Positions 21,688 to 31,478 of a stretch of DNA of 33,325 nt are shown piece after piece. This DNA is from Hofstenia miamia (lineage: Eukaryota; Xenacoelomorpha; Acoela), in assembly GCA_004352715.1 (NCBI GenBank), contig SCFE01000007.1:2674830-2708154 (forward strand), given 5' to 3'. Position 1 is the stretch's first letter. Each line of letters opens with the position of its first letter. Below the pieces are notes generated by a model. That model was not told the DNA's origin, ran no database searches, and saw only the letters and a program-made list of their open reading frames with translations. The translations under genes were made by a program, and so were the position numbers.

Positions 21688-23762
21688 CTTATCAGCCACT
21701 TTCTTTGACATTATTAGCATTGACGACGTGCACTCTTCATCCAATGCAAAGGCTTTCCCTGGTTCTCTCATTTTCTTCATTTCATCTAAAATAAAAGCTT
21801 CAGCTAAAAACATTACATTAATGGCATTGTGTCATTATTGTCTGTAGTATCCCAAACTTTCTTGGCATAATACCAAACGGCGGAGACTTCTCAATTTCTT
21901 TTATTGTCACTATTCTCTCTTCTTGTGTAACATGCCAGTGTTCTGTTTGATGGGAAATAGACCTGAACGTATTCTCCAAATTAGTGTTTTCTACCAATTC
22001 CTTGATGTGTGGATGTATAGTTACTTTTGATGTGAATAGTAACTCTTCTTATGTATAGAATTCTTCTGGTGACTTAATCTGCTGTTCAATTTTCTGTATT
22101 GTTACAATATATATTTTTGTCATTGTTCCATGCATCTTATGAATGTTACTGTAAGAGCTCATAGCGTATGCATCATCCCATGTTCTAAATATTGCATCAT
22201 TCATTGAGTAGACATCCTGTTGTCTCACTAGTTCAACATAGCATTACATAGATTAGTCTACCTTCTTTATTAGGCTCTTGATATACATCAGGCCTATTTC
22301 TGATACATAAAATTTATACTTGGTTTCACTGTATTTACGTAGCATGTCAAAGAATATCTCCATATCTAAGTGACAAATTCCAGTTAGATTAGTAACTGTC
22401 ATAAGTGAGGTTTTTCTTGATATATGAATTTGGCCTACAAGTATGGCAAATAACTTCTCATACTAAAAATTGCTTTGAATCACTTTTGTGCAGAGACATT
22501 GACATGAAAGTTTTGAGCAATAACTAAAATATCATATTTCCTTTAGCTGCACAGATCTTCATGCTTCCCTATGATAATTGGCAATTTCAGACGACTATTT
22601 TCAAAAAGAAATATTTTCATTATCCAAATGGCCAATTTAACAAAAGCTACGGTACTTTAATTTCTTTAAATATGCGTGATCCAAGAATTTTTTCTGTCTT
22701 TCACTTTGTAAGACATATTTATTTCATATAAGATCTGATCTAATGAGTGATCATATCTACTCAGTAGACATTTAATATCTGTTTCAGGCCAATCTTCATC
22801 TATTGGCTGATTGATTTTTATTTCCTTCCAACAATCTTAGACTTCTGACAATGTTTCTGGGCTTTGAGATAGTGGTTGGAAAGGTCTGACATCAGCTCTG
22901 TCAGAAGTATCTAGCTGTGGATTCATCATTTCCAAGCTTGTTCTTGTAACACAACATCTAAAGCAATTTGTGTATTGACCATTAATCTGTAGCTTGGCAA
23001 TTTCTTATTTATTAATAATTCTGTGTATACTATTTGCATAATGAAATTTTTGTTGTCTGCCATTACTTTTCTCACAAAGTCATAAAATTCTCCATTCAAT
23101 AATGTAATCCTTTCAAACTCTCAGGAATTTCTATATCTTCTTGTTCTCTAACTATAAGTATAACACATATCTTCACTGTTTTTCCAACTTATTGCAGATT
23201 TTTATTTTCTCCATTAGTTTACTATAAAAAATCTCATCTCTTCTAAGTATGTAAATGCCATAAGATGTGAATAATCCACATTAATCAGCTTGATTTTTCT
23301 TATATTGCTAAGAATTGAATTAGGTTATCTAGTTTAAAGTTACTTTCAAATGAAATATGAATTGTACTTCTCCAATAGGGTCATTATATATCCACGGTTA
23401 CATCATTAACATAGAAATTTATTGCATTGCATTTTGGTCTTCCTTCTGCATCAATGACAAAAAGAAAAATAGTAGCATCACAATGCTTCTTATTTCAATC
23501 CAAACCAGTTCTAATTAGTTTCTTGGTTCCCTCCAAAATATTTTTATCAATAATATATTTTGCTTTTCAGCTAGCCATAAAATATGGGTGTAAGCTTCAT
23601 CTTCCACATGTGACATTTTAACTTTCCCATTGTGTTTCTGCTCAGATCTAATTGTAGAAGTGCTCCTTGAAGTAGAAGTAACCAAAATATCTCTTATCAT
23701 GTTTACATTAATTTTCAGCTTTCAGTACTTCTTTAGACTCCTCCATATCAAATCCTGATTGG

Positions 23763-23777
23763 CAGGGTTGTTAAACC
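23763..23777. repeat. Isolated copy of a hAT-like terminus
   Basis: CAGGGTTGTTAAACC shares its first 13 bases with the left end of the element at 10848. No matching right end was found nearby, so it may be a solo end or chance. Confidence 0.3.
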
Positions 23778-24269
23778 CCTATGACTATTTAATCACATTA
23801 TCTACTAGTTGACTCTCTTGTGCACAGATCTATTATGATAAGCAGTTATGCAAAGGCTTCAATTCATGATGTTTTTCACTGCTAGCTTTATTGGCTCATT
23901 TCAATAGCAGTGAGGTAACAGAAAATTTACCACAATAACTTCTCTTCACATTCCTCACCTGCAATGTACTTGTCCCTGCTGAAATTTGATTCCTGCCATG
24001 AGACTACTTGATTTGCCTTCATTGATTCTGTGAATGCATCTTGGTTATCATTTGTATACTGAGTTATAGGGTTTATGTATAATACATCTTGGGCATATTT
24101 ATTTTTATGGCTTGTGGCTTTATCTGGTAGCACTCTCTGAGGCAGTTCGCCTTTACAATTGTTCTCCTAAGGACTGTCAAAACCTTCTTCTTCAACACTT
24201 TCTAATTCCAGGATCTCATAGTAGTAATGTTGATCTTGTTTTAAAATCTTAAATTCATTATCATTATCT

Positions 24270-25190
24270 ATAATAACACGTCAATGTTTTTTACAGTTCA
24301 TTTGTAAATTTTCAAAATTAACAATGTTACCTGTATTAAGTAAGTAGTTGCTTTGATCTAGCTTTTTCTTGAAGTGATAAGGACCACTCCAATTTGTCTC
24401 AACTTTATTTTAACTTGGTTTCTGTCTATTGTAGGTTTAACTGTTTACCTATAAACCATATCTCTGATTTCTGCATTACTGTGCACTTTTTATTATAATT
24501 TAATTTATTAACATAATCATTATGAGCTTTGTTATTATAACTATCAAATAACATAGCAAGAGGTATCTGACACTCACGCCTGTAATAGCATTAAATGGTG
24601 TCATTTTCATTGTATTGTGCACCAATGTGTTGTAACAAAAATTCAGCTATTTCTAACACTTATTACCACTACTTGCTTCCCACTCTGAAGGTCATAACTC
24701 AAAGTAATTTAATTAATGAATGGCTTAATTGTTCAACTGTCTTGTTGGCCTGGGAGTAATAATGAGTGGTAGTATAATGAAGTACCTCAATATTGTCCAT
24801 CAATTCTTTCAAAAAATTACTCTCAAATTGTGGACCCCGCTCTGTTGGTAATTTATTCATTGGGTCAAACTTTAGAATGCATTAGTTTGTAAAAGTGTCA
24901 GCAACAGCCTTGGCCATGGTACATTTTAGAGGAATAAACATAACATGTGCTGTAAAATTATCCACAACAACTAGGACATTATCATACCCTTGCTCATCCA
25001 ATGATAGTTTCTTTAAATCAGCATGCACTATGTCCTTTGGCTGTTCAGAAAAGATTTTATCAAGGTCCACGTGTTGTTTATTAAAATGAGTATCATTTGC
25101 TAATTGGCAAGTTTCACATTTATCTATGACGTGCTCAATTGTGTATTCTCTGAATTAATTTGTGTTTATTATAATCCTTCACAGCAAGCC
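24270..25190 (-). pseudogene. Ty3/gypsy integrase relic
   Basis: Read on the minus strand. First comes the end of the zinc-binding domain with CETCQLAN (about 25117-25094; the HH part upstream is degraded). Then comes the catalytic core: DIVHADLKKLS with the first Asp, YDNVLVVVDNFTAHVMFIPL, and GPQFES, where the second acidic residue is Glu (TERGPQF) instead of the usual Asp. NKTVEQL carries the final Glu. The C-terminal GPY/F-type module follows with TNWSGPYHFKKKL (about 24400-24362). Stops interrupt the frame, so it is inactive. The open part at 25070-24882 is only the middle of the core. Confidence 0.85.
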
Positions 25191-25399
25191 TGTTGTTGTG
25201 GTTAGTGGCATACAACAACCCATTATTTGTATATGTAACATGGTATTATTGCCATACTTTAATGACAACTTAATTATCTGCATTTGTGGGGGATAACATT
25301 TTCTTAATAATTTTCACACTGAATCTAAAGTCTTGATGTTGGATGATGAATCACCCCTGATATCTGCATTGATTTCAGGTAGCTCTTTGTGATGTGTGG

Positions 25400-25990
25400 T
25401 AGGTAGGAATTTGAATTTCTTCTGTTCTCCTGGGGGTTTTCATAAATCTATTTTGTAATGCTTTAAAGCAGTCCACAAATCTATTTGTTTGAAGAGTTCT
25501 TTGTGGTGCTCTATCTGGAAATTTAATTCAGTTAAATATTCCATCCACCATGCCATGATGTTACTATTTTTGCCTGAGAGCTTCATTAACCACAAATTTT
25601 GTACACAAGGTGAACTGTTTCCCTAACAGGTAATTATGGATTTTCCTAATTCTTTCAACAAGGTCAACATTTCTAATTTAGTCAAACCATTGCCTAATTC
25701 ACTACTACCATTATCAACCTGGTTAATATTTGCACTAATCACCACAGTGCTGGCGTCACAGTCAACCACAAATGGCAATTCATAATTCAGAGTCTTCAAT
25801 GATGGTGCCCCTTTTTAAATCATTTAATATAACACTTAGCTCATCTTCATTGTCATTTTCCATTTAAATACTTCTTTAATAAGTTTGAAATCAATTTTGT
25901 TTTCCAAGGATGTTTAGGAAAAAATGACCCATAATAGTTCAGAACTCCCATGATGCATTGAATATCTTTCCGAGTTTTGGGCGGCTATAT
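25400..25990 (-). pseudogene. Ty3/gypsy RT-RNase H connection and RNase H relic
   Basis: The minus strand gives IQCIMGVLNYYGSFFPKHPW (about 25960-25900), the conserved tether after the reverse transcriptase. It then gives LPFVVDCDASTVVISANI (about 25782-25729), the start of gypsy-type RNase H with its first catalytic Asp in DCDAS. Degraded sequence down to FKFLPTTHHKELPEINADI follows. Stops are frequent. Confidence 0.8.
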
Positions 25991-26039
25991 TTTTTATCTA
26001 ATTTTATCTATAAGATCCATTAGCATTGTTTTTATATAG

Positions 26040-26385
26040 TAATTGACCCTCATCTTATCACTTAGCCTAAAAAAGGGTTGCTTTTGTCTTGAGCAAAGTA
26101 CATTTATTCCCGTTAACCTTTAACCCTTTGTATCAGATGCCAAAGGTTCATGACACTTTATCTAAGTATTCTTCACTAGTATTGCTGACTACTAATATAT
26201 CATCAATGTATGCAGCAATACCTGACTCTAAACAATTATTACCATTCTTTAGCACTTTCATAACATACCACTGAAATGTGGCCGGGGTGTTAAACAACCT
26301 GAAGGGCATGTAACTCCACTCAAAAAGGCCATTTGGCGTTATAAACACGGTTTTGCTTTGCAAAAGTCTAAGCAACAAAATATTC
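26040..26385 (-). pseudogene. Ty3/gypsy reverse transcriptase relic, 5'-truncated
   Basis: The minus-strand frame contains KTVFITPNGLFEWSYMPFRL, NTPATFQ and YIDDILVVS, the catalytic YxDD box of LTR retrotransposon reverse transcriptase. Degraded thumb sequence NGNKCTLLKTKATLF follows. Similarity begins abruptly near 26385; the N-terminal half of the enzyme, the protease and gag are absent. The order RT, RNase H, integrase is the Ty3/gypsy order. I name it as a relic only. Confidence 0.88.
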
Positions 26386-26389
26386 AAAT

Positions 26390-26994
26390 TTACAAGCTTA
26401 CAACAATTTCGCAAATGTGTTAAAGAATTAATTTTAAAAGATTGTTTATACTACAAAAAGAAATATACTCAATTTCATTTGATTTCAATTTTCTAAAAGA
26501 TTTATATATATATATTTATAATTTATAAAAAAAATACTACATATTTTAACTTCTTCAAATATTCAATTATGCGTTTGTGAGAGTCTGCGGGCATCATGAG
26601 TGTTGTGTAGGTATTAGTATTATGTGAGTAGAGTTTTTTAAGTGTGATACCCACTCGAAAAAATAGTGTTTAACCCATACTTACCGCACCCAGGAATGAA
26701 TTTTTTTTGCTGTACTTTAAAAATTTTCAACAACAATTCGAATCAACCAAAATTCGCATTCTGCTAAATTTATTGTGTATAATTGATTTTTCAAAAATGA
26801 TTTATTAACAGTTCATCAGCGCTTATGGGGTGCATTTTGCACCCTACGAGTAGTTCAGCTTCTATAAAAAAATCAGTTTATGTTATTGTGTCAAATTTCA
26901 TGACATTTTTAATTGAAATTGATTAATAGTATATATGAATGATCATTTTTTAATATATTTATTTTAGGTAAAATAAATAATTATATAGTTCCAC
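26390..26994. other. AT-rich intron sequence
   Basis: Contains the near-palindrome GGGTGCATTTTGCACCC at 26828-26844. A related word, GGAGTGCATTTTGCGCC, appears at 27180-27196, just after the 173-bp MITE. No gene was seen. Confidence 0.45.
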
Positions 26995-27167
26995 CAGTGG
27001 CGTACCCAGGGGGGAAATGGTGGAATGCCCCCCGTCAGGTTTCCAAATTTAATTTTGACTGGATAAATCAAAAAATTTTTCGTAAAAAATTGGAAAATTT
27101 AAAATCGCCCCGCATAAGGAAATAACAATGATGTCCACCCCGTCAGAAAATCCTGGGTACGCCCCTG
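26995..27167. mobile_element. hAT-type MITE, 173 bp
   Basis: The left end CAGTGGCGTACCCAGG (26995-27010) and the complement of the right end (27152-27167) match at 15 of 16 bases. Flanking 8-bp repeats AGTTCCAC (26987-26994) and ATTTCCAC (27168-27175) differ at one base. CAGTGGCGTA-type ends are typical of hAT elements found across animals. The interior is GC-richer, with runs such as GGGGGG and CCCCCC. It encodes no transposase; the short minus-strand frame through it (27317-27099) is a by-product. Confidence 0.85.
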
Positions 27168-27199
27168 ATTTCCACAGTTTGGAGTGCATTTTGCGCCAC

Positions 27200-28662
27200 T
27201 AAAATTATAATAGTAACACTTAAAATTGTATGTGAAATCCTTACAATCATGAAGATTCGCATTATTTATTGAAATGAGAATGGTATCTTTCAAATGTTGC
27301 ATATCTCCATTCAACAAAAATATGTGCCTTTGTATTGCTATTTTGCATCAAATCTACAATTGAAAGACTTTGATATTCTAACCCTATGGACATAGTTCAT
27401 TAGAAAAGAAGCTGCTTCAAGCTTTTTCGAAAGTCAGATCGAAAAGTAAGAAAGAAACATATCCTTAGCAGTTAATTTGTGTTTGGACCAAAAGTAAAAA
27501 TTTCCAGAATGATTTTGTCATTATAACAGTATATTATCAACTCCAATTTTAATGCAATGAATCTTTTTTGCTGTCTTTGTTTAGAATCACTCCATATGTC
27601 GTTCTCGATAATGTTAACTTCATTGTTAAGTTGGAAATGTGAAAAATCTTGGAAGTACAAAATGCACTGCAAACATCTTCCAACTTGTAAAAAAGTAAAA
27701 GACAACGAACTGTTTAAACAGCTTCCAAATCGCTGTAATTAAATTTATGATTTCTTGAAAAAAAATGAAAACGGTCTTAGCTCATGAACTAATAAAGATA
27801 TGCAAAATCAGATAGTATCTCAGAATAAGGAATCTTTCCCCTGAAACATACGTCCTAAAAGTCCGTCGATAATGGTTCCATTTGACGAGCGACCCCTTTC
27901 TGACATCGCTTATAGGTTACAAATTCCGGTTGAAACACTGTGTGTGCGCATGTAATTTTTTAATACTTAGTGACACCCCCAATAATTATATAGAAAGCTT
28001 TGTGAGTAATTGCAGTTTAGCCTGCATGAATTATTCCATATATCAAGGCCAAGCATATACATGACATTAGATTATTAAATTTTAATTCGATTTTGAACAG
28101 ACTGGAACTGAAATTAACTGTAATATTTACTAAAAAGGCAATTAAAATGGCTTGACTGAGGCCAGAGTCAAAAGCATTCCACAATTGTATTGCGCTTGCT
28201 TTAGCAGGTTCCACAAATCATAATACGTCACAAATGACAAATGAAAAGTCAATTCTGCGGAACTAGTCAATCATATTCGGATTATGGGTCGCAGCCCCAT
28301 TGAGCTGGGATTAAATATTCGAGAGACAAACAGTGGACTGGAGGCAAAAAAAATCTGAAAGCACGAATTTCAGAAAAATAGGAAACATATAAATGTGAAT
28401 TTTTCAAAATATTGTTTTAGGCTGATAAAACCATTGGATAAAAAGGTGCCGGAATATTCGAATAAACAGATTTTAAAAAAACAATGAAAGAGCACACCGT
28501 TTCGAACCTGTTTAAAGCATTACATGTTTTTTCCAGGCAGCCCTTTATAAACACGGCTGGTCCCATAGGACAAATGCGACAGCTTGACTTCTCTCATCCC
28601 TTCCTACGTCCCACGACAACCTGCTATTTTCCCATAACCGTATGAATAAATAAATTAATAAA

Positions 28663-28667
<5 letters not shown>
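27200..28667. other. Intron sequence, nothing firmly recognised
   Basis: Several 60-80 codon frames on both strands show no domain. A minus-strand piece ASAIQLWNAFDSGLSQAIL (about 28196-28140) faintly recalls the C-terminal 'WN.LP..v..a' block of LINE reverse transcriptases, but it is too short to call. Confidence 0.4.
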
Positions 28668-28699
<32 letters not shown>

Positions 28700-28953
28700 N
28701 NNNNNNNNNNNNNNNNNNNNNNNNNNNNNNNNNNNNNNNNNNNNNNNNNNNNNNNNNNNNNNNNNNNNNNNNNNNNNNNNNNNNNNNNNNNNNNNNNNNN
28801 NNNNNNNNNNNNNNNNNNNNNNNNNNNNNNNNNNNNNNNNNNNNNNNNNNNNNNNNNNNNNNNNNNNNNNNNNNNNNNNNNNNNNNNNNNNNNNNNNNNN
28901 NNNNNNNNNNNNNNNNNNNNNNNNNNNNNNNNNNNATATATATATATATATAT
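28668..28953. repeat. (TA)n microsatellite split by a 236-base gap
   Basis: Alternating A/T at about 28668-28697 and 28936-28953, with N from 28700 to 28935 between them. The gap probably exists because the repeat could not be assembled. Confidence 0.9.
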
Positions 28954-29990
28954 ACATATTTAGAAAGGTTCAGCTAATATTTTTTCAACAAAATATTATT
29001 TCCGGCAAAATAAAAATTGTATTTGAATTTCGATGTGGACAGTGAGCACTGAGTTTTTGTGATAGCAGGCCTTCATTTAATGTAGGTATATTGCCAATTT
29101 ATCAGGTCCTAGCAAAAGCAAGAAATGCCATACGTTTATTCAGATGTTTCAAGTTTACTAAATAAATATAAAGCTGTGTGCCCCTTGGGAATCTATGAAA
29201 AATTTATGAGATTAGTAAAATGCAATAATTGACGAGGGCATTTAATTTAAAATAATTCATATTCAATTAAATGTTTCACGTTTACAACAAAGTGCACAAA
29301 GAATATGTATGTATAAGATTAGATTACAAAACATCTCGAAGACTTCACTAGGTTATTTTTATCAAGAACAACTAGATTAAAAGTTATCATCTAGTTGTCT
29401 TTGATTTTTTTGATTATATTTCCATGATCAAATGGACCTTTTAATTAGCAACAATGGTGTTAGTGAATTTGAACTTGTTGATTGAAAAAAGTGAACATAT
29501 TTTTCGAAGTGAATCTCTTGTATTTTCTATCAATGAACTTCAGTCACCTAAATCACTTAGGTTTTCGCAACGTAACTATGCAAACAATTTCGCCCATGCC
29601 GCTTTTTTAACAAATCCTTTTCAAATATAATTTTGAATGATATGCAAGGAATTCCAATTGCATCTCAAATATCATGCGCTTCCAGGGATGGACATTTTGA
29701 CAAGGCACTGGAAAATTTGAGCGACATCAAACAACTATCCCAAAACTAGTGAATTCTATGGAATTTATAATTTGTTGAAAAGTAAATCTCAATTTAAAGT
29801 TTTTCTATTTTAGTTTGAAGATTTCATTATAAGTTCTTAACATACTCAACTTTGGTCTAGCAAACCAATTTCTTTGCCAAGGATCATAAAACAGATCGAA
29901 TTGACAATTATTTTAGACCCATTACCATTTCTCTGCGCTGTCTCATACTAATCAATTGATGACAGCCTATGAAGAATAAAACGTAAATTC
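28954..29990. other. Intron sequence, nothing recognised
   Basis: AT-rich, no open frame of note and no repeat ends that I could pair. Confidence 0.45.
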
Positions 29991-29992
29991 AT

Positions 29993-30060
29993 ACCCGCAC
30001 CTTCAAAATTATTTACCCAACCCACACCCGCACAAGTATGCCCAACTCACGACCACCCTT
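29993..30060. repeat. C-rich stretch with ACCCGCAC / ACCCAACCC words
   Basis: TACCCGCAC, TACCCAACCCACACCCGCAC and GCCCAACTCACGACCACCC occur in sequence in otherwise AT-rich DNA. On the minus strand it starts CAAGGGTGGTCG, like a hAT terminus followed by subterminal repeats, but no partner end was found. Together with TTAGGGGTGTCCGTGTAG on the minus strand at 30597-30580 it may be a decayed element. Confidence 0.35.
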
Positions 30061-30119
30061 GTTGGCCATATTATTAAATTGAACAGATTCATTTAATAAA
30101 ACTGGAACATTATATTTAC

Positions 30120-30143
30120 CTGATCTGTTGAACATATTTCTTC
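30120..30143 (-). other. Possible 24-nt micro-exon of the LDLa receptor gene
   Basis: A strong pyrimidine-rich acceptor TTTTTGACTTTCTTTCAG precedes the 24 bases, and the donor CAG|GTAAAT follows. The length is a multiple of three. Entering in phase 2 from exon 1 it has no stop and leaves in phase 2 for exon 2, so it would insert eight residues (RKKYVQQI) between cysteines 2 and 3 of LDLa module 4. That would disturb the module's spacing, so the direct exon 1 to exon 2 join is the better main model. It could be alternative or cryptic. Confidence 0.3.
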
Positions 30144-30596
30144 CTGAAAGAAAGTCAAAAATTGTTCGTTATAATGCCAAAATTCTTGGACGGATTGCAC
30201 TGTAACTGAGATGGTTTTTGGGAAAAATGATTCTCTTGAGTAAATTAGAGGATAACATTTCGTGCAATTTCACTAGCTATCGGAATTGGTAAATTATAGT
30301 AATAATAAAACAGATCTTTTGAACAGATCTATTTACAGATTTTATCATTTATTTATATAGTTTTTTAACCAATATGTTAAACAAATTTTAAATATGATCA
30401 TTTTTGATAATTGTTATACATTTTTCAGGAAAACGTCATACATTTTGTTCATTTATTATTTTTAGCGATTAATTGAAAACAATACATCCTATAGATTTGA
30501 CAGGTACTGCCTAATATATAGTGGATGCGGTACAGGTAAAGTAAAATTTACCCTGGGCGAGTAGCGGTAGTAAGTTATGCTACACGGACACCCCTA

Positions 30597-30613
30597 ATAT
30601 ATATATATATATA
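30597..30613. repeat. Short (TA)n run
   Basis: About 17 bases of alternating A and T. Confidence 0.85.
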
Positions 30614-30736
30614 AGGCAAAATAAATAAAACTATTCAAATTTATATATAAAGATAAATCTAAATTTAGTGTACATGCTGAGAAATAGCTTTTAAAATATT
30701 AATTTTTTAGACTTCTACTAATTGACATAAGCATAC

Positions 30737-31239
30737 CTGCAATAAAATTCTGAGCAATGGCATTCCCCAACACGTTTTAACTTTTTGTGACAAGAAAAAT
30801 ATTCAGGCAAGAAACAATTTCGATATGGCCCAACTTCTTCTTCAAATAATATGTCACATTTTTTACGAAGTGGTACGCAGTAACCTACTTCATTTTCACC
30901 ACATACATGTACGCTGTTTATGCAATTATTCTCTGTGCACTTATTGCAATTCATCTCGTCTGTACCATTTGGACAATTAGCAGTGCCGTCACAAATTTTT
31001 GTAAAATAAATGCAAATGTGATGATGATTTAGGCAACTCACGCGTCCGTTGTCGCATTTATGCAAACTCTCATCTTCTGAAGCAATGCAATCTTTATTAT
31101 CATTATTGACCTTATCAAATGATAGACAGGTGCTATTTCTGCAAAGGAAACCATCTATGCAATCGGCACAATTAAAACCAGTTTCTAGGTAACAAGATTG
31201 AGCAATTCCGAATAGAACTGTAAACCAGCAGAACAACAT
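30737..31239 (-). CDS. LDLa-7TM receptor, exon 1 (signal peptide and LDLa modules 1-3, start of 4)
   Basis: First exon of a cell-surface receptor of about 685 residues. The start ATG has an in-frame TGA two codons upstream. Residues 1-15 (MLFCWFTVLFGIAQS) form a signal peptide. Cysteine-rich modules follow. Module 1, about residues 16-62, looks incomplete but ends in the acidic EDESLHKC. Module 2, about 62-98, is classical, with ICDGTANCPNGTDEMNC. Module 3 runs to about 142, with a longer acidic end EEEVGPYRNC. After FLPEYFSC and a short linker, HCSEFYC gives cysteines 1 and 2 of module 4. The exon ends in phase 2 at TGCAG|GTATGC. Joined to exon 2 the fourth module has perfect LDLa spacing, which is the main evidence linking two exons 10.8 kb apart. 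Without splicing the frame would run only six more codons to a stop. Ligand unknown; LDLa-bearing rhodopsin-class receptors include relaxin receptors and GRL101, but those also have leucine-rich repeats. Confidence 0.9.
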
Positions 31240-31427
31240 AGCTCATCAACGGAATTCTCTTTCCCTTTCTTGAAATCTTGTAACTATTAGTTTTAATTAA
31301 TTAGAAAGATATACATGAAAACCAATCAGCATTATATTTCTACAAGAATACGATATTGATTGGCTCATACATAATAAATCGAATTCGTTTGGATAGGTAT
31401 TCAGCAATTTCATACACATGTATTTAA

Positions 31428-31478
<51 letters not shown>

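Larger units (their letters stand above)
20400..24270 (-). pseudogene. Unrecognised degenerate coding region behind the gypsy integrase
   Basis: Continuing on the minus strand past the integrase, several protein-like stretches with normal amino acid composition alternate with stops and shifts: about 24155-23927, 23710-23400 and 22990-22690. Motifs seen include GEECEEKLLW, MSHVEDEAYTHILWLAEKQ, FVIDAEGRPKCNAINFYV and DTSDRADVRPFQPLSQS. I do not recognise a family. The position after pol is where some Ty3/gypsy elements carry a further gene, but I see no clear signal peptide, fusion peptide or membrane anchor that would make it an envelope gene. It could also be a second unrelated mobile element. 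A hAT MITE (21328-21687) is inserted in it. No LTR was identified at the low-coordinate end. Confidence 0.4.
19980..30736 (-). other. Intron 1 of the LDLa receptor gene (10,757 bp)
   Basis: The donor is CAG|GTATGC and the acceptor ends TATCTTTTAG. It interrupts LDLa module 4 between cysteines 2 and 3. It contains a degenerate Ty3/gypsy pol, an unrecognised region behind it, two hAT MITEs, a gap flanked by (TA)n, and a possible 24-nt exon. Most of its length is inserted DNA. Confidence 0.75.

Noticed and set aside
27099-27317. 72-codon minus-strand frame containing GRTQDFLTG
   Set aside because: It reads through the 173-bp MITE and has no protein support.
28017-28214. Minus-strand frame with a faint LINE reverse transcriptase C-terminal look
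   Set aside because: Only about 20 residues are suggestive, with no second motif.
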